Shown: positions 1 to 7,713 of the stretch, piece by piece
Position numbering within the stretch: position 1 is the stretch's first letter
How the letters are laid out: every line of letters starts with the position of its first letter
Assembly (NCBI RefSeq): GCF_000248055.1
Contig: NZ_BAFC01000127.1
Location: 1-64,000 of the forward strand
DNA length: 64,000 nucleotides
From: Gordonia sputi NBRC 100414
GTDB taxonomy: Bacteria > Actinomycetota > Actinomycetes > Mycobacteriales > Mycobacteriaceae
Direction: 5' to 3'
Notes under the pieces: model-generated
Databases searched by the model: none
The model's input: the letters and a program-made list of their open reading frames with translations, nothing else
Told to the model about the DNA's origin: nothing
Made by a program: the position numbers and the translations under genes

Positions 1-45
1 CGCGGAGTCGACCCCGACTCGGCCGTCAGACGGCGTCGACACGGG

Positions 46-981
46 TCAGCTGACCGCGCCGTTGATCACCGATTTCTGGATCGCGCCTGCCTCGACGCCC
101 CAGTTCTCGGCGATCTGCTTGTACTGACCGTTGTCGATGAGGTGCTGCACGGCCTGCTGCAGAGCCTGCGTCAACGACGACCCCTTCTGCACCGGGTAGC
201 CGTAGGGCGCCGAGTCGAACACTCCACCGGCAGCCTCGAGCTTGCCGCCCGAGCGCTTGATCGCGTACGCGGTCACGGGCGAATCCGCCGACATCGCGTC
301 CACCTTGCCGAGCACGAGCGCGTTGGTCGCCTCGTCCTGGCTGTCGAACTTCACCTTCTCGATCGCCGGCTTGCCCGCGTCGGTGCATGCCTTGCTCTTG
401 GCAGGAACCTCGTCGGTGTCCTCGACGGTGGTCGACTGCACAGCAACCCGCTTGCCGCAGGCGTTGTTGGGGTCGATGCTGCCGCCCTTCTGCTGCGCCC
501 ACTGCACACCGGCGTTGTAGTAGGTGACGAAGTCGACCTGCTGCTCGCGCTCCTTGCTGTCGGTGAACGACGACATGCCCACGTTATAGGTGCCCTGCTG
601 GATCGCCGGGATGATCTTGTCGAAGTCGGCTTCCTTGTACACCGGCTTGAGACCCAGGACGCCGGAGACGGCGTTCATGAGATCCACGTCGTAGCCGACG
701 ATGTTGCCGGAGGGATCCTTGAACTCGTTGGGCGAGTAGGGAACGTTGACACCGACGATCAGCTGGCCCGACTGCCGGATCGGTGCGGGTACCAGCGCGG
801 CGATGGAATCGACCTTGGCGACCTCCACTGCCTTCGACGAGCTGGCTGCCGCCTCGCCACCGCCTTCGTCGGATTCGTTGTTGGTACATCCGGCGAGTAC
901 CAGTGTCAGAACAGCCACAAGCGCGGTGAACAGACCGCCGAATCGCCATCGTCGCGAACGTGTCGAATGCTGAAGTCGCAT
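46..981 (-). CDS. ABC transporter amino-acid-binding lipoprotein (SBP family 3)
   Basis: A 311-residue extracellular solute-binding protein of the polar amino acid (glutamine/glutamate type) ABC importer family. The N-terminus has a basic stretch, a hydrophobic segment and a lipobox ending LVLAGC, so it should be a membrane-anchored lipoprotein. The body carries family 3 signatures: a GYDVDLMNAV-like segment and a C-terminal QLI/YKQIAENWGV-like end. I chose the ATG at 981 because a GGAAGGA ribosome site lies just upstream; a longer upstream reading would put about 15 non-signal residues before the lipoprotein signal. Permease and ATPase partners are not in the window and may lie left of base 1. 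Confident in the family, not in the substrate. Confidence 0.9.
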   Translation of the reverse strand: MRLQHSTRSRRWRFGGLFTALVAVLTLVLAGCTNNESDEGGGEAAASSSKAVEVAKVDSIAALVPAPIRQSGQLIVGVNVPYSPNEFKDPSGNIVGYDVDLMNAVSGVLGLKPVYKEADFDKIIPAIQQGTYNVGMSSFTDSKEREQQVDFVTYYNAGVQWAQQKGGSIDPNNACGKRVAVQSTTVEDTDEVPAKSKACTDAGKPAIEKVKFDSQDEATNALVLGKVDAMSADSPVTAYAIKRSGGKLEAAGGVFDSAPYGYPVQKGSSLTQALQQAVQHLIDNGQYKQIAENWGVEAGAIQKSVINGAVS

Positions 982-1298
982 CGAAATCCTTCCCCCGGCG
1001 CCCCCATGAGCGCCTCGAGACCACACACCGACACACCGTCGGCACTTCGCAATAACTTACTGGCTTCCGGTGCAATCCACCCGGTAGTTACGAAGGATTA
1101 ACCGTGCTTCGACCCGACGACGCGCCCGAGCACCGGCGCGGCCGGGCGCGTGGTTGTACCCACCCAAATCCCGTATCGATCACCAAGAAAGCACGTACGA
1201 TTCGAAAATTCTCTCCGCGAACATTTTCTAGAAAACGTGAATTGATGGATTCACGATATAGTTTGCGAAGAGCCTTTATTCGAATTAGCATTCCGAGC
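982..1298. other. Divergent intergenic region, AT-rich on the right
   Basis: About 317 bases between the divergent binding-protein and lipase genes. The part from about 1190 to 1290 is clearly AT-richer than its surroundings and should hold the lipase promoter. It contains a short perfect inverted repeat, GTGAAT-N6-ATTCAC (1237-1254), around a possible ATG at 1245. No further gene was seen. Confidence 0.5.
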
Positions 1299-1341
1299 GT
1301 GATACGCCCCACTCGGCCATTCTGGGTCGCATTGTCCGGAT

Positions 1342-2571
1342 TTGTTGCGGCACTCTTGGCGGCGACGCTCACGGGTTTTCCTCGTGCCCGCAACAGGTTC
1401 CGCGAGTCCATTGAAGCCTCCATCCCAGAACCCCTTCTACGGCACGCAGCGAAGTCTCACCCACGTCGCACCCGGTGCCCCACTGAAGACTCGCGTCGTC
1501 CAATTGGCCTACGGCGACAAGAGGTTTCCGGCAGTTGCGACGCAGATCCTGTTCCGCACCACGGATCAGTTCGGCACGCCGACGGCAGCAGTCACCTCCA
1601 TCATCGAGCCGTTGACATCCGGACCGCGAAAACTGATCTCGTATCACTCCCCCTATGACGCACTCGGGTCACAATGCGATCCCTCGTACGCTCTCCGCGG
1701 TGGCAATACCGGCCGCGGACCGGAATTCGACGACATCATCATCGGCTCATTTCTTGCGCAGGGATACACCGTCGTGGTCCCCGACTATGAAGGCTTGAAG
1801 ATGCGCTGGACGATGGGGCGCGAGTCCGCGCAGACCGCTCTCGATAGCATCCGTACCGCTGAGCGACATCTGCGCCTGCCCTCGTCGACGCCGGTCGGGC
1901 TCTTCGGCTACTCGGGCGGATCGGTGCCCACCGGCTTCGGCGCCGACCTCGCCGCGAGCTACGCTCCCGAACTCCACATCGTCGGCGCCGCCGCGGGTGG
2001 AGTCCTCGTCCAGCCGTCGCACAACCTGCCCTATGTCAACGGAAGCAAGCAGTGGGCGGGCGTGATCCCCGCGCTCATGAACGTCTACAACGCGACCTTC
2101 GACCTCAACATCGGCCAGTACCTGTCCCCCAAGGGAACCCAAACACTCGCGCAGACCCAGGGGCAGTGCCTGATCAACTTCGCGACCAAATATCCGGGAC
2201 TGACCGACACACAATTGCTGCTACCGCAGCATCCGGGGCTGTTGACCGTCCCGGGGATCCCGCAAGCCTTCAACCAGAACTTCATGGGTTGGGTCGGCAA
2301 GCCGAGAAATCCGATGTTCCTCGGTGTCTGCAACGTCGACGGAACCGGCGACGGGATCATGATCGACGGCGACGTGCAGGGATTGGCGACCAAGTACTGC
2401 CGTGAAGGAGTTCCTACGCAATACAAGACCTATCCCAAGCTCAGTCACTTCGATGCATTCCTGCCCTGGGCACCCGATGCGGAGAAGTTCCTCGCCGACC
2501 GTTTCGCTGGGCGTCCCGCGACCTACTGCTCGGGAATTCCGACCGGCAATACCCTGGGCCCCATCAGCTAG
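1342..2571 (+). CDS. Secretory lipase (LIP family), signal peptide in another frame
   Basis: The 409-residue reading frame matches the actinobacterial/fungal secretory triacylglycerol lipase family. It has the nucleophile elbow GYSGG (a G-x-S-x-G motif) near residue 190, a preceding YTVVVPDYEGL strand and a C-terminal SHFDAF histidine region. The first residues of this frame are not a signal peptide. In the overlapping frame a GTG at 1299 starts a good one (hydrophobic VALSGFVAALLAATLTGF) that runs out of frame at about 1377-1382. Removing one base there would join signal and mature part exactly. The gene is therefore probably 1299-2571 with a one-base indel, real or a sequencing error. Its stop abuts the convergent dehydrogenase stop with no gap. 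Confidence 0.8.
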   Translation: MLRHSWRRRSRVFLVPATGSASPLKPPSQNPFYGTQRSLTHVAPGAPLKTRVVQLAYGDKRFPAVATQILFRTTDQFGTPTAAVTSIIEPLTSGPRKLISYHSPYDALGSQCDPSYALRGGNTGRGPEFDDIIIGSFLAQGYTVVVPDYEGLKMRWTMGRESAQTALDSIRTAERHLRLPSSTPVGLFGYSGGSVPTGFGADLAASYAPELHIVGAAAGGVLVQPSHNLPYVNGSKQWAGVIPALMNVYNATFDLNIGQYLSPKGTQTLAQTQGQCLINFATKYPGLTDTQLLLPQHPGLLTVPGIPQAFNQNFMGWVGKPRNPMFLGVCNVDGTGDGIMIDGDVQGLATKYCREGVPTQYKTYPKLSHFDAFLPWAPDAEKFLADRFAGRPATYCSGIPTGNTLGPIS

Positions 2572-3672
2572 TCAGGACCCATCAGCCCGTTCGGTGCCGC
2601 GGTCGATCGCTTCGACGACCGCGGCACCGAACGCTGTTGTGGTCGCACTCCCGCCGAGATCGGCCGTGCGAATCCCCGCGGCCAGCGTGACGTCGATGGC
2701 GTTGTCGATTCTCGCGGCGCAGCGGGTGAGTGCATCGTCGGATCGCTGATCGCCCCACCATCGGAGCATCATCGCGGTCGAGGCGAGAATGCCGACGGGA
2801 TCGGCGATTCCGCGTCCGGCGATGTCGGGGGCCGCACCGTGGCTGGCTTGCGCCATGGCCTTGGTCGACGAGCAGTTCACCGAACCTGCCATTCCCAGCG
2901 ATCCCGCCAACTCGCCTGCGAGATCGGAGAGGATGTCGCCGAAGAGGTTTTCGGTGACCAGCACGTCGAAATCCGCGGGCCTGCGAACCAGCAGTGCTGC
3001 CATCGCGTCGACATGCTGCTCGTCGACGTCGACGTCAGGGAAGCCCACCGCCACCTCGCGGCACGCATCGCGGAAGAGGCCGGTCGTGAGTCGTAGAACG
3101 TTGGCCTTGTGCACGATGGTGACATGCCGTGAGCGTTGCCTCGCGAGTCGGAATGCCTCTCGAGCGATTCGACGACTCGCCTCACGGGTGACGACTCCGA
3201 CCGCGAGCGCAACATCGGGCGTCGGCATGAATTCACCACTCCCGACGGCCATGTTCCGGTCGGCGTACAGCCCCTCGGAGTTCTCCCTCGCGATCACCAC
3301 GTCGATGTCGGGAGCGGTTGCGGCCACACCGCGATAGGCCCGACACGGCCGGATATTCGCATACAGCCCGAACCGCTTACGGATCACCGCACCAGGCGTC
3401 AGCATCCCACGGAACTCCTCGGGATATCCGGCCGAGTCGTGTGGGCCGAGAATCCACACGTCGAGTTCGTCGAGACCCTCGAGCGCCGATTGCGGTGTCG
3501 GCGTGCCGTACTCGGCTATTGCGTCACGACCGAGAGGCAAAGTCACCCAATCGAATTCGATGTCTTCGCGCGCACCTGCCGCAACCGCCACGTCGACGGC
3601 GATCGGCACGATCTCCGGCCCGATTCCGTCGCCGTCGAGTACACCGATCGCCAATCGACTGTCGCTGCTCAT
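2572..3672 (-). CDS. Isocitrate/isopropylmalate dehydrogenase family protein
   Basis: A 366-residue NAD-dependent beta-decarboxylating dehydrogenase. Visible signatures are the N-terminal VLDGDGIGPEI, the substrate-loop ENSEGLYA, VHKANVLRLTTGLF and the metal/cofactor segment NLFGDILSDLAGELAGSLGMAGS. Family members act on isocitrate, 3-isopropylmalate, homoisocitrate or tartrate, and the sequence alone does not choose. I start at the ATG at 3672 because the typical N-terminus begins there; about 70 upstream in-frame residues look non-coding. It sits alone, divergent from a permease and not in a leucine operon, so a catabolic substrate such as tartrate or another malate analogue is more likely than leucine synthesis. 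An inverted repeat at 3730-3750 lies in the shared promoter region. Confidence 0.85.
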   Translation of the reverse strand: MSSDSRLAIGVLDGDGIGPEIVPIAVDVAVAAGAREDIEFDWVTLPLGRDAIAEYGTPTPQSALEGLDELDVWILGPHDSAGYPEEFRGMLTPGAVIRKRFGLYANIRPCRAYRGVAATAPDIDVVIARENSEGLYADRNMAVGSGEFMPTPDVALAVGVVTREASRRIAREAFRLARQRSRHVTIVHKANVLRLTTGLFRDACREVAVGFPDVDVDEQHVDAMAALLVRRPADFDVLVTENLFGDILSDLAGELAGSLGMAGSVNCSSTKAMAQASHGAAPDIAGRGIADPVGILASTAMMLRWWGDQRSDDALTRCAARIDNAIDVTLAAGIRTADLGGSATTTAFGAAVVEAIDRGTERADGS

Positions 3673-3729
3673 CTCGCAAATATTGCCAGAACGCTTGACA
3701 ACTCTGCCGAGCCACCTCAGCATAGCTAG

Positions 3730-3750
3730 AAACCGAATGACATTCGGTTT
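3730..3750. promoter_or_regulatory. Inverted repeat operator candidate
   Basis: A perfect 9-bp inverted repeat, AAACCGAAT-GAC-ATTCGGTTT, lies between the divergent dehydrogenase (start 3672) and permease (start 3825). Its size and position fit a dimeric repressor site. The nearest candidate regulator is the TetR protein at 7065. Its function is inferred. Confidence 0.6.
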
Positions 3751-3824
3751 GGCCCTCAACGCCGCAGGCCAGCCGCCATTCTCTTCGACGACGCTCTCGT
3801 AGCGTCGCTCTCGAAAGGCTCCCC

Positions 3825-5312
3825 ATGAGCACTGCCGATCCATCCCGAGTCGCCACTCCACCTGCCGCTGTCGATTCGCCACCACCAGCAGGCATCGATC
3901 TCAAGCAGGACGCACTCGGCGCACCGTCGATTGCTTTCATGGTGATCGCGGCGGCGGCCCCGCTGACCGTGATGGCGGGCGTCGCGCCCCTGGCCCTGGC
4001 CATCGGCGGTGTCGGCGCGCCGGTCGCCTATCTCGCCGCTGGAATCAGCTTCGCAGTGTTCGCGGTGGCGTTCATGGCCATGACCAGGGCCACCGGCGGC
4101 AAAGGCGCCTTCTACTCCTACATCACGCTTGGACTCGGTCGGGTCGCGGGACTCGCATCAGGCTTCCTCGCAGTCGTCTCATACAACGCACTCCAGATCG
4201 GCGTGTACGGCCTCCTCGCCGTTCAGACGCACGACGCCATCTCGCGGGTGCTCGGCGTCGACATCCCCTGGCCCGTACTCGCACTCGTCGCGATCGCGAT
4301 CGTGTGGTTCGTCGGCCGTCGCGGAATCGACGTCGGGGCGCGATTCCTCGGAGTCCTCCTCGCCCTCGAAACCGGCATCCTGCTGGTTCTCGCCGTCGCG
4401 ATCCTCGTCAAGGGCGGAGCGCACGGTATCGAGTTCTCCACCTTCACTCCCAAGGCGATCTTCGCTCCGGGAATGGCAGGCGTGCTGGCCTTTGCGTTCG
4501 CGGCGTTCATGGGATTCGAGTCGACGGCCCTCTATCGCTCCGAGGCTCGCGACCCCGACCGCTCCATCCCCCGCGCGACCTACTGGGCAGTCGGCTTCAT
4601 GGCGATCTTCTACTGCTTCATCGTCCAGGCATTCGGCGCCGCTCAGGTGCAGCAGGCCGCGGGCGACGACGTCGCCGACCTCTTCTTCTCCGCCATGACG
4701 ACGTATGTGGGCACCTGGGCGACCGACGTGATGTCACTGCTCATCGTCACAAGCGCTCTGGCGTCGCAGATCGCGTTCCACAACGCCATCAACCGCTACA
4801 CGTATGCACTCGCACGCGACGGCGCGCTGCCCCGCATCCTCGATCGCACTCACCCTGTGTACAAATCCCCTTCTCGCGCAGGCAATCTGCAGACCATCCT
4901 CGCCGCCGTCGTCATCGCGGCGTTCGGCCTGGCCGGTGCAGATCCCTACTATCAACTCCTACTGGTCCTCAACACCCCTGGAATCGTGGGAATCATTGCG
5001 CTGCAGGTGATCACATCGCTCGCTGTGGTCGCGTACTTCGTGCGCAAGCACTACGTCGGGGCCGAGCGGGTCGGACTGATCGCGGGAGTCCTGAGCACCA
5101 TCCTTCTCGGCCTCGCATTGCTACTACTCGTGGCAAACATCAAGCTGCTGACCAACATGGGCACCGCGGCCAACGCGGCACTTGTCGGCAGCGTGGGAGT
5201 CGTGTTCCTCCTCGGAATCGTTGCGGCACTCTACTTCCGCGCCCGGGTGCCACGCACCTATGCCCGCATCGGTGGCCTCTACGACGACCCGCACGCCAGC
5301 ACCGAACGCTGA
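3825..5312 (+). CDS. APC family amino acid permease
   Basis: A 495-residue integral membrane protein of the amino acid-polyamine-organocation superfamily. The N-terminal LGAPSIAFMVIAAAAPLTVMAG segment is the typical first helix. About 12 hydrophobic stretches follow, including the conserved GFESTALYRSEARDPDRSIPRATY region after helix 6. The ATG at 3825 follows GAAAGGCTCC. It should import an amino acid or related amine across the inner membrane. The amidohydrolase gene starts about 80 bases downstream on the same strand and a TetR gene follows, so the three look like one uptake-and-hydrolysis cassette. Substrate unknown. Confidence 0.9.
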   Translation: MSTADPSRVATPPAAVDSPPPAGIDLKQDALGAPSIAFMVIAAAAPLTVMAGVAPLALAIGGVGAPVAYLAAGISFAVFAVAFMAMTRATGGKGAFYSYITLGLGRVAGLASGFLAVVSYNALQIGVYGLLAVQTHDAISRVLGVDIPWPVLALVAIAIVWFVGRRGIDVGARFLGVLLALETGILLVLAVAILVKGGAHGIEFSTFTPKAIFAPGMAGVLAFAFAAFMGFESTALYRSEARDPDRSIPRATYWAVGFMAIFYCFIVQAFGAAQVQQAAGDDVADLFFSAMTTYVGTWATDVMSLLIVTSALASQIAFHNAINRYTYALARDGALPRILDRTHPVYKSPSRAGNLQTILAAVVIAAFGLAGADPYYQLLLVLNTPGIVGIIALQVITSLAVVAYFVRKHYVGAERVGLIAGVLSTILLGLALLLLVANIKLLTNMGTAANAALVGSVGVVFLLGIVAALYFRARVPRTYARIGGLYDDPHASTER

Positions 5313-5389
5313 CACCAGGGACCCGAAGGCGCAGTGGCACAACTCAATCACGTACCAGACCACACTCAACGACGTACGCAGGGACGACA

Positions 5390-7002
5390 ATGACACAGCG
5401 AGCCGACACGGTGATTTTCGCCAAGACCATCCACACCCTGACAGGGGAACAGGGCCACAGCGCCGTCGCCATCTCCGACGGGCGGATCTGCGCACTAGGG
5501 GATGCGGATTCGCTGGCCACCTACATCTCTGCGTCAACTCAGATCGTCGATCTGGGAGCGCGACACTCACCCCCGGCCTCATCGACGGACACATCCATCC
5601 TGTTCTCGGACTGGACATTTCGGCCGGCGTCGACCTCTCGGGCGTCGAGAACCTCGATCAACTCGTCGAGGCTCTGCGGACCGCCCCGGTCGTCGACGGC
5701 TGGGTACGGGGCTGGGGCCTCGATCCCAACGCGTTCGGTGGCCGACCCGTCACGTCCGACGTGGTGGTGACGGCGGTGGGACCCGACCTGCCCGCCCTGC
5801 TCTACCTCTTCGACGGTCATTCAGCACTCGCCACGCCGGCGGCACTGCGCATCGCGGGCATCGATGGCCCACGGACATTCAGCGGCAACGCCGAGATCGT
5901 CTGCCAGGACGGCATTCCCACGGGCCACCTGCTGGAGCTGGAAGCGGTCAGCGTCGTTTCCGCGGTCGTACCGCCCGAGTCGGCGCAGCAACGCCGACAA
6001 CGCCTCACCGAACTCCTCGGCTCCATGGCTGCGGCCGGACTGACATCAGCGAACGCCATGGATTTCGAAGGCGACAGCGGCGAGCTCGTCACCGCACTCG
6101 AAGCCGACATCGAGCTTCCCATGCGACTCCGCTTCGCTCCGTTCTGCATGCCCGGCACTGACACCGAGCAACTCGATCACATCGTCGAACTGCAGCGTCG
6201 CGGTGGCAGGCGGTGGCGTGTCGACGGCGTCAAGTTCATGGTCGACGGGACCATCGACGGTGGCACCGCGTGGCTCGAGACTCCCGACTCCCATGGCGAA
6301 TCAACCGCACCGCTGTGGCCGGACCCGGCGGAGTACCGACACGCGCTGCGCTACTTGGCACAGCGAGGTGTCCCCACGGTGACCCACGCGATCGGCGACG
6401 CCGGAATCCGTTATGCACTCGACAGTCTCGCCGATCTACCCGAGCTCCCGTCCGGCGCGCGACATCGGATAGAACACATCGAGACGCTCCCCGACGACCT
6501 CGTCGACCGTTTCGCGCGGCAAAGCGTTGTCGCGAGCATGCAGCCGACCCATTGCACCCACTACACGCGCTCCGACCACTCCGACAACTGGTCGGAGAGA
6601 CTCGGCGCCGAACGTGCCGACCGCGCATTCCGCACGCGCGACATCCGTGACGCGGGAGCGATCCTCGCGTTGGGGTCGGACTGGCCGATCGCCCCCTTCG
6701 ATGCCCGTTCGATCATGGCCGACGCCCAGCTCCGACGCCGCGCGGGACATCTCGACGACGCTCCGATCCTTCCCGGACAGGCACTCACCGCGCGCATGGC
6801 GCTCGAGGGCTATACGAGCCACGCCGCACGAGCGCAGGGCGCGAGCGACGCGGGTGCCATCGCGGTGGGCTGTCGCGCTGATCTCACCGCGTTTGCCGTC
6901 GATCCGCTCCGGTGCCTGCCCGACGAACTCGCCGACGCCCCGATCGTGCTCACCATGGTCGGAGGCGACGTGGTGCATCGCGCCGACCACGTCGACGCCT
7001 GA
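5390..7002 (+). pseudogene. YtcJ-like amidohydrolase, single-base frameshift
   Basis: This encodes a metal-dependent hydrolase of the amidohydrolase superfamily (YtcJ/exoenzyme-regulator type, TIM barrel with C-terminal beta domain). Translation starts at the ATG at 5390 (MTQRADTVIFAKTIHTL) and reads normally to IVDLG. The conserved metal-binding strand TPGLIDGHIHP is then in the next frame. Adding one base at about 5556 would give IVDLGSATLTPGLIDGHIHP. The rest to 7002 is intact, including THAIGDAGIRYAL, HRIEH and the GSDWPIAPFD motif that supplies the catalytic Asp. As written the gene is broken; sequencing error is possible. It lies between an APC permease and a TetR regulator. Substrate unknown. 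Confidence 0.8.
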
Positions 7003-7064
7003 CCCGCTTGAGCGTCGAGGCAACGGCGAGCATCAGGCATACGGCGAGTCACTAGGCTTACGGA

Positions 7065-7688
7065 ATGCCCCGCCCGCGCACACCGATCCTCGATCCGAAC
7101 ACGATTGCCCGAGCGGCACTCGACGCGCTCGACGCCGACGGCTCGTTCACCATGCCCGGGGTTGCGAAGCGCCTCAACGTCGCGGTGTCGTCGCTGTATC
7201 ACCATGTGGCGAGCCGCGAGCAACTCCTCGAGCTCATCCGCGGGGTGATCGCCGAGGAACTCTCGGTGTCGATCGAGTGGCCGGAGGACTGGCGCGAGGT
7301 GGTTCGAGAGTGGCTGATCGGCTACCGCGCGGGCTTCGGTGCCCACCCCGAACTGGTGCGGGCACTCACGGCGCAAACGGTCCGCGCACCCGAGGTGCTG
7401 CGCGGCTACGACCGATTGGCGCAGAAGCTCGTCGACGCCGGGTTCCCGATCGACCGGGTGCTGCACGTCATCACGTTTCTCGACACCATCGCACTCGGGT
7501 CGGCGCTCGACGTCGGCGCACCCGAGGAGGTGTGGTCGGCCGACGGCGTCGCTGCTGACAGCACCCTCGGGCGTGCGCTGTCAGCAGCACCGACGGGACG
7601 CGTGCGCGCTGACGAAGCGTTCGAGCTGACCGTCGACTTGGCCGTCATCGGCCTCGAGACCGAACTGGCCCGCGTGTCGCAGAATTGA
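7065..7688 (+). CDS. TetR family transcriptional regulator
   Basis: A 207-residue TetR-type repressor. Residues about 10-55 form the DNA-binding domain (IARAALDALDADGSFTMPGVAKRL...SLYHHVASREQLLELI), with the recognition helix ending SLYHHV as in the classical TetR subgroup that has a TetR_C-like ligand domain. The gene follows the permease and amidohydrolase on the same strand with a 62-base gap, so it probably controls that cassette. The inverted repeat at 3730-3750 upstream of the permease is a plausible target. Its ligand is unknown. Confidence 0.88.
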   Translation: MPRPRTPILDPNTIARAALDALDADGSFTMPGVAKRLNVAVSSLYHHVASREQLLELIRGVIAEELSVSIEWPEDWREVVREWLIGYRAGFGAHPELVRALTAQTVRAPEVLRGYDRLAQKLVDAGFPIDRVLHVITFLDTIALGSALDVGAPEEVWSADGVAADSTLGRALSAAPTGRVRADEAFELTVDLAVIGLETELARVSQN

Positions 7689-7713
7689 CAGCTCTATTGC
7701 AGGACTGCGTTCC

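Noticed and set aside
4304..5770. Long Arg/Pro-rich + frame over the APC permease
   Set aside because: Only its end (from 5390) is real, as the N-terminus of the amidohydrolase; the rest is a shadow frame.
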